64,000 nt of DNA from Vicia villosa. Taxonomy: Eukaryota; Streptophyta; Magnoliopsida; Fabales; Fabaceae. The DNA is taken from NCBI RefSeq assembly GCF_029867415.1, contig NW_026705411.1, positions 62,001-126,000 of the forward strand, written 5' to 3'. Positions within the stretch are counted from its first letter, which is position 1; each line of letters opens with the position of its first letter. This document shows, in pieces, positions 12,001 to 22,859 of the stretch. The notes under the pieces were generated by a model that saw only the letters and a program-made list of their open reading frames with translations, ran no database searches and was not told the DNA's origin. A program made the translations under genes and the position numbers.

Positions 12001-12841
12001 CCAGCAAATGGCTATAGAAAGGGCCAGTTAAAGTGCCCATGAACATGTCGACTAGTTCGCGATCAGATAAGGGTGGTTGAACCCTTCCAGCCATATCTCT
12101 CCACTTTTGTGCATATCCTTTAAAACTTTCTTTTGGTCCCATAGACTTGCCCCTTAGTTGAGTACGGGTTGGCGCAAGATCAACATTGTATTGGTACTGT
12201 TTGTAAAAAGCAGCAGCTAATTCTTCCCAAGTATGAACCTTGGTATTTTCCAGCTGGTAGTACCACTCGAGTTGTGTACCCGACAGACTTTCTTGGAAGA
12301 AGTGAATCCACAATTTGTTATCCGTTGTATGAGGTTGTATCTTCCTTACATAGGATCTCAGATGTAGTTTCGGGCAAGAAACTCCATCATATTTTGCAAA
12401 GACAGGAACTTTGAATTTTGGAGGGATAACAACATCCGAGATGAGCCCCAGATCATTGAAATCTAAGCCAGGTATTTTTTGTATCTCCATAGCTTTCATA
12501 CGGTCTTCCAGCTGTTGGTATTTTTCATTATCCGGTTCGTCCCCAGAATGATCATTTTCTTCATTTGAAGAGAGAGAGGGTTTAGCAGAACCCTGGTTGC
12601 TTTGATTGTCTTCTTGTTCATCATCACCGACTGTTTCAGGGATCGGTGGCTTTGTGAACTTTTTGACTGGAATTTTGATCTTTCTTCTCAGGTGACTCAC
12701 ACCTACAGATCCTTTGGGCTTCTTTTTCTTCTTGATTATCAGGGCTTTCAGTTCTTGCTGCCCCTTTGCCAGTTCCAGAATTGCCACTTGAACTTGGGCA
12801 TTCTGTGCTTCGAGATTCTTGATGCTTATTTCGGATTCCAT
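9065..12841 (-). CDS. gag-pro: Ogre Gag-protease polyprotein
   Basis: About 1258 residues from the ATG at 12841, which aligns with the element 2 start; an upstream in-frame ATG at 12886 is less likely. Order: coiled N-terminus with a Lys-rich patch (residue 40), retrotransposon Gag core (180-290, LSGTQLEWYYQLE and PPLSDRELVDMFMGTL), a Cys/His knuckle-like CAYHSNCPGHDADHC (about 412), a second Cys cluster GCDPDCFYCSC (about 500), aspartic protease LVDNGSSLNVLP (about 800), then a tail with three degenerate repeats of the type WDxxGEPxGxYxY...IAMEDxxPTGW (about 1040-1180). Element 2 lacks the repeats. The frame is uninterrupted and ends in the intron donor. The product forms particles and cleaves the polyprotein. 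Confidence 0.92.
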   Translation of the reverse strand: MESEISIKNLEAQNAQVQVAILELAKGQQELKALIIKKKKKPKGSVGVSHLRRKIKIPVKKFTKPPIPETVGDDEQEDNQSNQGSAKPSLSSNEENDHSGDEPDNEKYQQLEDRMKAMEIQKIPGLDFNDLGLISDVVIPPKFKVPVFAKYDGVSCPKLHLRSYVRKIQPHTTDNKLWIHFFQESLSGTQLEWYYQLENTKVHTWEELAAAFYKQYQYNVDLAPTRTQLRGKSMGPKESFKGYAQKWRDMAGRVQPPLSDRELVDMFMGTLTGPFYSHLLGSSSSGFTDLILTGERVESGIQNGKIQISSSSGTTKRPINGRNEVNATQIQKSHKSEQHQSVGAVLISASAPQKDQQPKYTHRPDAPRRNFTKINMPISQALQHLLKADLITLRGPPRNVNTSSPNYRPDATCAYHSNCPGHDADHCWALKNKIQDMIDAGEIEFDPPETPNVITAPMPKHDKTVNAILDTVYIYDVNELSTPLCEVKGKLIRAGYFPGCDPDCFYCSCLPNGCENLRMGIQKWMDRRIIMFERLPSMDVLCEVFTNGMRIEDVSVISSLPFKISAKTPFKISATLKVASVVIASPTPFPYSSDKAVPWGYDTNVYVHGIKQSTSTEETAKLTTPTVGNIVGTSKITRSGRIFSPEISPNVAAGPVRVPVPNQNVNARGKEPQVEQIQTPVEITAEDPSKQEMEEILKIICKSDYNIIEQLGHTASKISMLSLLKYSEAHAKALMKFLKAAHVPQEISVDQFENCVANLTASNGLGFSDVDLTPAGKNHNKALHISIECNGTTLSHVLVDNGSSLNVLPKTVLEKLDFEGIVLQPSDVVVRAFDGSTRTVYGKVNLPIRVGSQIFDSIFYVMEIHPAYSCLLGRPWIHGENAVTSTLHQKLKYPVKGKIVTVYGEEEYVVSHLSNSKYVELEDEFIETPCQSFEVVSPNVSTTKHIPATPTTTMASLKDAKAMIEQGDCTVWGQLPDIPYKSDKLGLGYNSEDQKNDQSPRSGGLMSHFVSQEVNAIEDEGVFLNHIIQPYPGEIPPISMGMWDAVGEPNGGYNYQYAEPQNSYIAMEDLTPTGWGDEVGNDQIFTNPVTEQYQNPPKEVWDTLGEPSGKYDYMVKYSAPPSSQIAMEDIVPTGWDEHYDDNFALEKAREIPNNEGCFLSAYTPHQDAQVSIQNIIPTAWDGLIMHLAQPTEISQPGLSYPAEYIPYPEGSPAHFPANEINAVEDEKDNCNWNSWVPPAHNSGLNNWKAEDVISFDQE

Positions 12842-12886
12842 CTCTTCTGACTGAAATAAACAGCGAGAAGATGAGAAATCCGTCAT

Positions 12887-13155
12887 GTGAACCTGTTATG
12901 CAATGTGTATGACTGGATGCCATGTGTATGCAATGTATGAAGTGTATATGCAATGTATATGAATGCAATGTATGAAATGTATATGCAATGCATGAAGTGA
13001 AATGTGTGTGCAATGTTTCAAGGATCTTAGAGTTTATGTTTGTTAAAGAAGAAACAAACGTTAGTTAATCAATTTATTTCTTTTTTTTTTGCTTCTTTTT
13101 TCTTTTTTCTTTGCCTCATTTGGGCTTACAAGACAGAAATAAAATAAATGATCCT
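12887..13155 (-). other. ORF1-gag spacer with short repeats
   Basis: A non-coding gap between ORF1 and gag. From about 12896 to 13016 it consists of imperfect repeats of ATGCAATGTAT-like units, followed by a T-rich stretch at 13076-13110 (plus strand). Open frames here are repeat artefacts. How gag is translated downstream of ORF1 is not shown by the sequence. Confidence 0.6.
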
Positions 13156-14499
13156 TCAGGTCTCCCGTGGACGCTTTCTCTTTGCCCCCAGGAATGTGTT
13201 GATCTGCTGTTCTTCTTGAAGCTGTCCGGTGAGCTCCAATATCCTTCTCTCATAGTCCTGACAGTATGATTTGAAGGTGTCTCTTTCCTCTTTGAGTTGA
13301 ACCCAAGATTTTTGCAACTCTTCTAGGTCAGTTGGCATCTCCGGGTGTAGAATAACTTGAGGTTCATATCCTTCGACCTCTGGTTCAATAGTCACAGGTA
13401 GTACAGCGGGATATGGCATAAGGAGTTTCTGAGCATGAGTGCGGACCCATATGAGGTAGGGTTCCATAGGGATAGAATTCCATTGCCCCAGAGTTTTGCT
13501 TTCTATTCTATAGACACTGCCCCATGCATGTATGAACCTTCGTCGGTGTCTATGAGAATCATTCTCGTAATCAAACACAATGCCATGGATAATCATGTCA
13601 TGAGGACCGTTGCTCCTTGCATATCCGAATTGGCGTAGAGCTAAAGAGGGATTGTAAGTGATGCCTCCTTTGATGCCAAGGAGTGGCACATTAGGGTATT
13701 CTCCACAATGATCAATGATAGTAATGTCTCTTTGAAAGAAGTTGTTCCACCGGATATCTGAATGAGACAAAGACATAATCCTGCGAGACCAATGCATTCT
13801 TTGTTCATTTCTCAACACTGATCGGGGAAGATGAAATGTAAACCACCTAGCCAGCAGTGGTATACAGCACATGAGAGTTCCTCGTTTCTTCATGGTACGA
13901 GTGTGTAGAGAATGTAGAATGTCTCCCAGCAATGTTGGTACCGGGTTACGGATTAGGAAAAGGTTGATGATGTGTACACTTATGAACTGGTCGGGATTAG
14001 GGAATAAAACCAACCCATAGATCAAAAGTGCCATAACTTCCTCAAAAGCTGGATAACTTTTGTTTTCTAGCAGTAGTCGAGCCTTTTCCAATAAGAACTT
14101 GGCAAGTAAACCCTTAACTCCACTCTTTGATTCCCAATTGGACTCGATTTCTGATTTCCGCAGATGTAAAGCAGCAGCAATGACTTCAGGTTTTGGAATC
14201 CTTTCTAAACCAGTGAAAGGTAATTGATTTCGAACAGGCAATCCCATTAGTTCAGAGAATTCTTCCAAAGTGGGTACCGACTGGTAATCAGGAAAGGTAA
14301 AGCAATGATGCTCAGGGTCAAAGAACTGGAACAGGACCCGTATCATGTCTTCTTCAAATTTTGAGGTAACCAAATGGAGTAGGTGACCATGCCTTTCAGT
14401 GAATTGAACATTCCTGGGGAATTCTGACACTAAGTCTTTTAGTTCAGATGGTACCGTTGAGATGTTGATTCGGATGTAATCTTTGGTGGCGGGAGCCAT
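13156..14499 (-). CDS. Ogre ORF1 protein (DUF7745-like)
   Basis: 447 residues from the ATG at 14499. This start is chosen because the element 2 homologue begins at the same place (MAxxTxDYxRxN); the longer frame to 14598 adds an unaligned 33-residue leader. The extra ORF upstream of gag is a hallmark of Ogre. Its function is unknown, and similar proteins are annotated as DUF7745 in legumes. Recognisable blocks are HCFTFPDYQSVPTLEEFSEL, LPFTGLERIPKPEVIAAALH, FLIRNPVPTLLGDILHSLH and GIKGGITYNPSLALRQFGYA. Residues about 395-440 form a likely coiled coil (LEELQKSWVQLKEERDTF...). The C-terminus is basic (KRKRPRET). It is intact here. Confidence 0.88.
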   Translation of the reverse strand: MAPATKDYIRINISTVPSELKDLVSEFPRNVQFTERHGHLLHLVTSKFEEDMIRVLFQFFDPEHHCFTFPDYQSVPTLEEFSELMGLPVRNQLPFTGLERIPKPEVIAAALHLRKSEIESNWESKSGVKGLLAKFLLEKARLLLENKSYPAFEEVMALLIYGLVLFPNPDQFISVHIINLFLIRNPVPTLLGDILHSLHTRTMKKRGTLMCCIPLLARWFTFHLPRSVLRNEQRMHWSRRIMSLSHSDIRWNNFFQRDITIIDHCGEYPNVPLLGIKGGITYNPSLALRQFGYARSNGPHDMIIHGIVFDYENDSHRHRRRFIHAWGSVYRIESKTLGQWNSIPMEPYLIWVRTHAQKLLMPYPAVLPVTIEPEVEGYEPQVILHPEMPTDLEELQKSWVQLKEERDTFKSYCQDYERRILELTGQLQEEQQINTFLGAKRKRPRET

Positions 14500-15154
14500 T
14501 ACCTGCAAAAACAAAGGTAAACTCTTTGATCCTTGAAGTGTTTGGTGCAAAAATGATATGCTTATGATGCAAACATGTGGCACACAAAAACAAATCAAAC
14601 AATAGCCTTAGGTTTAAAGGCTTGCATGGAGCTGATAGGTGATACCCTCCCCACTGAAGTTGAGTTGGTTAAAACCTGTCCTAGAATTGGATTCGGGTTC
14701 TATGATCCTTGGAAGTAACATCTCAATACGGCGCTCGAGCGGCCGATCAAAATATTCCTCGAGGATAACTAACTTCGATCAATTTCAAAGCTAGCCACTT
14801 AATAGGCCACAAGTCAAGTTCAACTAAAAAGGTTCTAAGACAAATTAGTGTTTAATGACATTTCGGAAGCCTAATATACTCCTTGATCGTTTTCAAGGGA
14901 CATCAGTATAAACCAAAGTGTCGCACTAACGATGACTACCAGATCAACCGTATCGGTACATGCCGTACAGTTTCCTTGGTCTAATGTCATATACTTAAGG
15001 TATCTCGAGATTCGGGTTAGAATCTTTCACACAAGCAAAATACCCAAGCAAGCCTTTGAAAAATAGAGCAATCAAGTCAATCAATTGAAAACATCGAAGT
15101 GATCTATTCTCTGAAGGTAACCCTTTTTGAAAACATTTTGTTTTTTGAAAGTAT
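14500..15154 (-). other. Element 1 leader between primer site and ORF1
   Basis: Untranslated leader of about 650 bases, similar to the leader of element 2 in several blocks (for example the plus-strand segments AAAGTGTCGCACTAACGATG and CACATACTTAAGGTA-like). It is expected to hold the packaging signal. No ORF is supported. Confidence 0.55.
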
Positions 15155-15172
15155 TCCCCAGCAGAGTCGCCA
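15155..15172 (-). promoter_or_regulatory. Primer-binding site, Ogre type
   Basis: Minus strand TGGCGACTCTGCTGGGGA, four bases (GAAC) after the LTR end at 15177. The identical site occurs in elements 2 and 3. Ogre primer sites are reported to match tRNA-Arg. Confidence 0.9.
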
Positions 15173-15381
15173 GTTCTGTGGACCTCCGATTTTTTTTAAT
15201 ACCGGGCCATACCTCTGATCTGTAGAGATACGTGAACTGACTCTTTTTTATCGCTTAATGCTTTCGCATTTTTGAAAATTCACAGAGTCGCCACCGACCT
15301 TTTATTTTATCCAATTAAGGAAAGGTTTATAAAAGAAACAGAAAAAAGACCTTTAAGAAATTCTGGGTAAGGGGGTAGGTT

Positions 15382-15429
15382 ATACAAAGGGAAGGTGTTA
15401 GCACCCTTTGTATCCATGGTTATCCATGG
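15382..15429 (-). promoter_or_regulatory. Conserved LTR hairpin plus CCATGG pair
   Basis: ATACAAAGGG (15382-15391) pairs with CCCTTTGTAT (15404-15413) around a 12-base loop. It is followed by CCATGG-TTAT-CCATGG (15414-15429). The same structure is at matching places in the other LTRs of the family. It lies about 210 bases upstream of the primer site in the RNA leader. Confidence 0.65.
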
Positions 15430-17461
15430 GCTCTTAAGTTTGCTTAGCTCACTTGTTTTTCGATCACTTTTCAATTGCTCTGAAATTGCTCATATGTGGT
15501 TTCAAATACTTTTGTAAATTGAATTTTGTAATGATCCGTGTGTGGATGTATACAAAATGCTTGTTTATCTTTCGAAAGATGTTTTGAAAAGAACGTTAAC
15601 TTTGTAATAACCCGTGTTTGGATGTATACAAAGTATTGTCTTTTTTGAAAGTTTTGAAAAATCAACAGTGTATGAGAATTTTGTTTGTTTTGATTTGAGC
15701 AAGCAAACTAGGAGGTCTACCCTGAGTTGTAAGGTCTTTATCCTATTTCCTTTAAAAATCTATCCTTTCACCGGATATAAAAGCAAGGTTCGATTTTGTA
15801 CTCAAAACAGTGGAATTTGACTTTGATTTTGAAAGGAATGAGAAGGGATTACCTCAAGAGGTGCAAGTGTGATTGTGATTGTATTCAGATATTTATCTTT
15901 GAAGTTAGTGATCTAACGGTTCAATTTTATCTTTGACATACACGCAGTTTATATTTGCTGGAAATTAAAGTGCGGAAATGTAAAGTGCGGAAAGTAAATC
16001 TACGCTATTACATCGATTGTGCGGGAAATGTAAACTAGCCTATTTACATGAATTTGACATCCTATACATTTATCTAGGAATTTAAATTGCAAGAAAAGTA
16101 AAAGGCATGTTTTTTGGTTTTTTATGATTGATTTTAATTATAATTAATGCATGATTAATTAAATTAAAATGAAGAAAAAGGATGAAAATAGATTTAAACC
16201 TAGAAATTAAGTTTAAAATATGTACAAAATATTTGTTAATTAATTTTAAAACAAAACTAATTTTTTTTGGAATTTTTGGAAATTGATTTGAAATTGATTT
16301 AAGTTAATTAAAACATAATTATGCAAATAATTATACAAATAATTAAAACTTAAAAAGAAAATTATTCAAAATATGTACAAAATTAGTTTATAATATATAA
16401 ACAATATTTAACACAAAGAACAATTTTTTTATGATTTTTTTGATTGGTTAGAATAATTAAAAAGCAAATATATAAATATATACTAATTAATTATGCAAAA
16501 ATATTAAAATTTTGAAGAAAATAAAATATTTTTATTTCAGAAAATAATATATTATTTTAGAAGTATAAAAATATTTTTTGTGTATTTTTTGGATTTTTAA
16601 AACTATTTTTAATTAATTTAACAAAGAAATTAAAACAAAATAGAAAATAAAATAGAAAATAAAAGGATACTGATCCTGTATGGAAATTAAATGAGGGAGT
16701 ATGATATGCGTGCGTGTTCTGAGGCGTTGGATGAGTTGATGGATGGATCAGAAGGCCCAGATGGTGAGGGACCATAGCACATGGAACACCTGCAAAACAC
16801 TGAATTCCAAGTCAGTTTAAAAAAACACGCGCGCGCCTCCCAGCGAATCAGAGGGCGCCACGCATCATCTTCAACCTTCAGATGGGTTTTTACACCGTTC
16901 ATTTGCAGGTGGTGTAAAAAACCCAATCTTTTACACCTGGTAATAATAGCGAATACAAGCAAACGTGAGTATAAATTTGGCGCGATGGTATGGTTGAGTT
17001 CGTTTTGTTCATGCGAACTCAATGGTACTATTCAGAACCTGTAATTTTGCCTAATTTAGAAAACCCTAATTTTGGGATGAAGAACCCTAAAATGGTGGTT
17101 TCGTGTATACGCATCTAAAACTTAATTAAAGCTCCAGAAATGATCTACACCTCAAACCAAACTCAATAGTATGTCTACATCTTGTTAAACATGTGTGAAT
17201 AGCCAGATACGAATTGATTTTAGTTTGAACAATTTTTGACCTGTGTAGCTCGATTCAGTGAGCTTCAAGGCTTGTAATTGATTGAGATAGTTTCAGTGAT
17301 GTTCAAGGAAGGTGTATGAATGCTTAGTTTGTATTGAAATGGACTGAAATTAAAAACTCGAATTTGAATTTTCTTTGAATTTTTTCCAAGTGATTACAAG
17401 TGTATATGAGCAAGGCTTTGTTTCTGATTCGTGTCCCTCTTGTTACTGAACTAAGATAGCT

Positions 17462-17469
17462 TATTTATA
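17462..17469 (-). promoter_or_regulatory. LTR TATA box of element 1
   Basis: Minus strand TATAAATA, flanked by AGCT-containing inverted sequence. It is the best TATA match in this LTR and lies 1.7 kb inside it. Promoter activity is inferred. Confidence 0.5.
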
Positions 17470-19165
17470 AGCTATGTGTGCTTACAATTGAAGCTAATAT
17501 GTGCCTTAGTTGCCTTTGTTGAAACTTTGCATTTTTTAATATAAAAAAGCTTGAATTCTTGACCAAGTCATCTTGCCTTCAATGCACCTGCCTTGTCCTT
17601 CAATTCTCTGCAGAAAGATGAAGATTCTTTGAGGTGAGTCATGCTTGGAAGTTAAGCTACCATTATCCATGCATTTTCCTTTTAATTTTAATCTTAAAAT
17701 AAGATAAAATCATGCAAAAATGGATAAAAAAAGGTATGGGCTTAGTCTTGGTCGTGGGAGGCCCATTATAACATGGAAGTGATGTTTGAATGCTGAAAAC
17801 TTGGCCCCATTTGGAAAAAATGCAATTTTGAACAATGTTGATTTCATGTATTTTTCCAAAATTTAGCCAACTTCAACAAGGTGTAAATCCTTCAATTTTT
17901 GTCATATGAAGGAGATCTTGCACTTTTTAGAAACCTCAAAGAGTCCTCTAACCAATGTCTTTGGTCTCATGTCAAAATGATTTTTGAAGCTCCTTGTGTG
18001 TCCTTTTGAAAAAAGTGTCTTTTTGTTGACTTTGAAAATGACCTGTAATGTCTTTGATAATATTTTTCAAATGGTGAATCCAATGACCATGGGATCAATG
18101 GCATTTGAAAGATAATTGAATTTCCTTCAAAACAAGCTTTGGTTTGAATTTTTTGGATGAAGGATGAGAGAGTTATGATCAGTCAAAGTTGAGTTGACTT
18201 TTCAGGCAAAAACCCTAATTTTGAATCTTAGGGTTTTGTTGATTTTTGATCTTTCCTTGATGAATTATGATCATCCAATGATCAAATGATGAATCCTTTG
18301 ACAAAATATGGACTTTGACAAAAAAATTCATTTTTGACTGTCTGTTGACTTTTTTGGTCAAACGGGTCGTCTGTTGACTGTTTGAGCTGCTGACGGTGCG
18401 TCTGAGTGAATTGAAGTTTGAAAATTTGTATGATGGTACTTTGAGATATATGGATGTGTATGAAATCCATTTGAGCTCTCAAAAACTTGTTGCCCCTGTA
18501 AAAACAAGAAAAACCCTGATTAGGGACTGTTTGTGTAGGAGACAGTTAAGCGTACCTGATTTTTGTGCAGTGTTGAGTCTCTGCTAATCATGTGATATTC
18601 AGAAGACTTCTTGAACAAAAATCTTGGAATTTTGAATTGTGAAAGATTGATTTGATTGATGGTACAAAACACTGGGAATTGTACTGCCAGCAGTTTGGCT
18701 GTCAACTGACTGTTCAGGTATTGACGTAGCAGTTAGAGTGAAAAATCAACAGTCAAAGTTAATTTTCTTTTTTGTTGTTTTTGTTTTATGTAAAAAATGA
18801 AAGTTTATTTACATGACTTGTTAGAAAAACACAGACATAATAAATAACTAATATTTACTGTTACCAGTACAGTCTGAGTTTCCTGATTTTGCGCCTGCAA
18901 AAAGATTTAACTTTGTACCAATTGTGTCAGTACTATTTATCTGTAAATAAATAAATAGCATGTGTGAAGTAATAAACAGTTTTTGGTGTTTGCGTAAGAA
19001 TAAATTCAACTGCAAGCCAAATTACTGTATAAGAAAAATTCTAAAAACTAAGTATTTCATATGTCAAGATATTTGTTGAAATATAAATCCATGATTATAT
19101 GAGACCCTTAATTTTCAGATTGGAGTTTTCTTGAAAAATATGTGGGCAAATTTTGGGGTATAACA

Positions 19166-19433
19166 CATCTGAATTAACCTCTGTTTGACAACATCCTCTA
19201 ATTCGGCCCCTATCTTGATTTCTTTCTTTTCTTCGTCAGTACCTATGTTCACAATCTCGATTGGCTCTTCGTGCGGCTGTATAGTCTTCTCTTCTTGCTC
19301 TAGAAATCTGGCAAGTTCTCTAGGCACTTCACAATCTTCCTCACCTTCGTCCTCAGCTTGGTAGATCGGATTTTCAAAGTCATATTTAGCAATAGCAGAG
19401 TCGTTATCAATAGGATCCATAGTGGATATGGAT
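19166..19433 (-). pseudogene. pol: Start of element 2 pol, cut by element 1
   Basis: Exon 2 begins after the acceptor CTGCAG (19434) with SISTMDP and continues through the acidic linker (EDEGEEDCEVPREL) to KQRLIQM at 19166. This matches the element 1 exon 2 start residue for residue over most of its length. The RT core is absent because the element 1 LTR begins at 19165. Confidence 0.85.
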
Positions 19434-19692
19434 CTGCAGTGCATTATGTGGGTGTGTGTAAGAACACATAGCTATAAAAGTAAAGAAAAATAAAAGCGAA
19501 CACACAATTTGAATACGAAACGTCCAATGTTTTATTGAATGAAAATATGCTTATGAAATGACAAGCCCTAACAATGGACCATTGTGCCTCGGGCAGGACA
19601 CATGGCTTTAAAGTTTATTGTTTATTGAAGTACAGAATTTAAACTTGGAAATATAAAGGAAAGCAAGAAATAAAACTAAGAACGGCGATTAC
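19434..19692 (-). other. Element 2 intron (259 nt)
   Basis: Donor GTAATC at 19692 and acceptor CTGCAG ending at 19434. Same phase and same length as in element 1. The codon just before the donor is TAG instead of CAG, so even spliced RNA would stop here. Confidence 0.85.
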
Positions 19693-22600
19693 TCCTATCT
19701 ATAGGAGATAGAAACAATGTCTTCAGTCTTCCAGTTGTCCAGCCCTTTGTCTGATGTAGGGAAGATCCACTTGTCCAGGTTGTAATTATCCTCATCTTCT
19801 CCAATGGCATTGACTCCCTTGTTGATGAAATGATGCTTCAAACCTTCTGGATGAGGATGTTGTCCTCCCTTCTGATCTTTAGCAGTGTAGCCTAAACCCC
19901 ATTTGTTGGACTTGTACAGAATATCAGGTAATTGACCCCAGATGGTGCAGCCACCTTCTTCTACCACAGCCCTAGCGTCTTTCAGAGAAGCCATTGTAGG
20001 AGGAACCCTAGTAACTTTAGGAGGAGTGTAGACATGCTTAGTCTCAGGAACCACTTGAGGGACCAATTCGAACGCTTGACGGGGAGATTCAAAAGCTTCT
20101 CCAGTGAATTCAACATACTTGGTCTCATCTATGAAGCTCACCACATATTCTTCTTCACCATACACAGTAACAATCTTGCATTTCGCTAGATATTTCAGTT
20201 TCTGATGAAGAGTTGAAAATACAGCATTTGCCCCATGTATCCAAGGACGTCCAAGTAGACAGGAATAGGCGGGACGAATATCCATCACATAGAACACAGT
20301 ATTGAAAGTCTGGGAACCTACTCTGATCGGGAGCTCAACCTCGCCATATACAGTACTCATTGTACCATCGAAAGCTTTTACTATCACATCACTGGATTTC
20401 AGCTCAATTCCGTCAACATTGAGTTTGTCCAGCACCAGCTTGGGTAGTACATTCAAAGACGAGCCATTGTCCACCAGCACATGGGCCAGAGTGGTTCCCC
20501 CACATTCAATGGATATATGCAGCGCTTTGTTAAGATTCTCTCCGCTAGGACTCAGATCAGCATCAGAAAACCCAAGGTAGTTCTCTGTCGTCAGGTTTGC
20601 AATACAATTCTCGAGTTATGTGACAAAAATCTCTTGTGGCACATGTGCGGCCTCTAGAAACATCATCATAGATTTGGCGTGACTCTTGGAACAACTCAGG
20701 AGTGACAGCATAGAGATCTTAGAAGGAGTATGCCCCATTTGTTCAACAATGTCATAATCACTCTTGCGGATGATCTTCAGGAACTCATTCGTTTCTTCAG
20801 ATGGTGGATTTTCAGTGACGGTCTCAGATTCATGCAACGGTTTTTTACCACGAGCATCAACATTTGGAGTACTAGTAACAGCAGGTGAAGTAGTGTTCGT
20901 AGAGATCTCTGGAGAAAACACCCTTCCACTTCTTGTCACTTTACTAGTTCCAGCAATATTACCTACGTCAGGATTGGCGTCTTCAGAAACTTTATCAGAT
21001 TCAAGTTCTTGCTTTACTCCACGAACATAGACTTCGGCACCATAATTCCAAGGGATAGCTTTATCAGAAGAATATGGCATCGGGCCAGGTTTAGTGATAA
21101 TGATCGGAGCCACACGGGGTTCAACAGAAATCTTGAAAGGAGCCTTGGTAGGGATCTTCAATGGGACTTTGTAAATGACGGAGACATCCTCGATTTTCAG
21201 GCCACGAGAGAAACCTTCACACAAATCTTCAATAAAATGGGTCTTCTCAAATCTGATAGTGCCACGATCCATCCAGCCTTGGATACCTCTTTTCAGATTC
21301 TAACAACCATTAGGTAGGGATGCACAGTAATAACAACCTGGGTCGCAACCTGGAAATAAACCAACTCGCAGCAGCTTTCTCTTGATGTCAGGGAGAGGCG
21401 TTGACAGATCTCTCACATCATAAACATGGATGGTGTCCATGATAGCGTTAACGGCCTTGTCATGTTTTGGCATAGGAGCAGTGATGACATTAGGAGTCTC
21501 TGGGGCGTCGAACTCGATTTCGCCAACATCTATCATGTCTTGGATCTTATTTTTCAACGCCCAACAATTATCAGCAGTGTGTCCAGGGCTATTAGAGTGA
21601 TACACACATTTTGCATTAGGATCATAGTTTGGAGACGTAGTGGTGATGTTCTTTGGAGGATCTCTTATGGTGATCAGATTGGCTTTCTATAGATGTTGCA
21701 GGGCCTGAGATAAAGGCATGTTGATTTTAGTGAATTGCCTTCTAGGTGCGTCTGGCCTACGCTGATATCCATGTCTAGGAGCTTGTTGAGGTGTTGGCGT
21801 AGAGATGAGTACAGCTCCAACAGATTGGTTCAGATCATCCTTATTACGGCCCCTCTGACTATGAACAGCATTAGACTAATTTTTTCCATGATATGGCTTC
21901 TTTGCAGTACCAGAAGATGCACCCACTTGAATCTTCCCACTTCGAATACCATTCTCAACACGTTCTCCAGTCAAGATAAGATCAGTAAACCCAGACGAGG
22001 AACTACCCAACAAGTGACTATCGAATGGTCCAGTTAGCGTGCCCATGAACATGTCCACCAACTCCCTATCAGTCAAGGGAGGTTGGACTCTTCTAGCTAG
22101 ATCTCTCCACTTTTGTGCATACTCCTTGAAACTTTCCTTACGTCCCATAGACATGCTTTGTAGTTGCATGCGAGTTGGTGCGAGATCAGAATTATATTGG
22201 TATTGCTTGTAGAAAGCAACAACCAAATCTTCCCAAGTACGGATGCTAGTACCCTCCAGTTGATAGTACCATTCAAGTTGAGTTCCAGATAATCTTTCTT
22301 GAAAGAAATGGATCCAGAGCCTCTTATCAACAGTGTGAGGCTGAATCTTCCTCACATAAGACCTCAAGTGCATCTTGGGACAGGAGACTCCATCATACTT
22401 AGCAAAGGCGGGAGTTTTGAATTTTGGAGGAATAACGACCCCAGGAATGAGTCCCAGCTCTTCAAAATCCAGCCCAGGTACCTTCTGAATTTCCACGCTT
22501 CTCAAACGCTCTTCTAGTAGCCTATACTTCTCATTAGGATAATCCTCGTCTTGAGGATACTCTTCTTCTTCCTCTTCTTGACCATCAGAACCTACATGGC

Positions 22601-22859
22601 TTCCATGGTTGTTCTTGACACTGAAATCATCTTCTTCCTCTTCCTCTTCCTCGTCTTTAGGAATCCCAGCTTCTTCGACCTTCTTGGGACGACCTTTGAT
22701 TCTTCTTCCCAGGTTGATCACTCCCTTAGTTTTCTTAGTCTTCGTCTTCTTAGTCAGAAGAGCTTTCAGTTCATCTTGCCCCTTGGACAAGTTCAGGATC
22801 AAGGCTTGAAATTCGGCATTATGAGTTTGGAGATTCTTGACAGATTGTTCGAGATCCAT
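19693..22859 (-). pseudogene. gag-pro: Element 2 gag-pro with five nonsense codons
   Basis: One frame of about 1055 codons from the ATG at 22859. It carries stops at 21876-21878 (TAG), 21687-21689 (TAG), 21300-21302 (TAG), 20616-20618 (TAA) and 19695-19697 (TAG); there is no frameshift. It keeps the Gag core (LSGTQLEWYYQLE, PPLTDRELVDMFMGTL), a knuckle-like CVYHSNSPGHTADNC, the Cys cluster GCDPGCYYCAS and the protease motif LVDNGSSLNVLP. The tail after the protease is some 200 residues shorter than in element 1 because the WDxxGEP repeats are absent. Comparison with element 1 suggests the stops replaced Glu, Leu, Glu, Gln and Gln codons. All are single-base changes in an element that is no longer selected. 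Confidence 0.9.

Larger units (their letters stand above)
5569..19165 (-). mobile_element. Ogre-type retrotransposon, element 1 (3' end lost)
   Basis: Minus-strand order: 5' LTR (19165 to 15177), primer site (15172 to 15155), ORF1 (14499 to 13156), gag-pro (12841 to 9065), 259-nt intron (9068 to 8810), RT/RNase H/integrase (8809 to about 5568). This is the diagnostic Ogre structure. The integrase C-terminus, 3' untranslated region, polypurine tract and 3' LTR are missing and replaced by an oppositely oriented LTR. The only clear break in the coding region is one frameshift in pol near 8393. It lies inside the pol gene of element 2, so it is the younger of the two. Confidence 0.9.
15177..19165 (-). 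repeat. 5' LTR of element 1 (3989 bp)
   Basis: Minus strand starts TGTTATACCCCAAAATTTGC at 19165 and ends in CCACA at 15177, next to the primer site. A TATAAATA box lies at 17469-17462, so the R and U5 parts may occupy about the last 2.2 kb. The 3' part contains a conserved hairpin (15382-15413), a CCATGG pair (15414-15429) and a partial copy of the primer site (15293-15284). No gene is present. Flank 19166-19170 is CATCT; the matching copy is not in the window. Confidence 0.88.

Noticed and set aside
12636..13013. 125-codon minus-strand frame overlapping gag
   Set aside because: Its first half is the ATGCAATGTAT repeat spacer and the second half is gag in another frame.
14500..14598. N-terminal extension of element 1 ORF1 as a signal peptide (hydrophobic MICFCVPHVCIISISF)
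   Set aside because: Not present in the element 2 homologue, whose start aligns with the internal ATG at 14499.
18190..18240. Telomere-like AAACCCTAA motifs (also in several other LTRs)
   Set aside because: Single motifs scattered in LTRs, not tandem. Too short to indicate telomeric origin.
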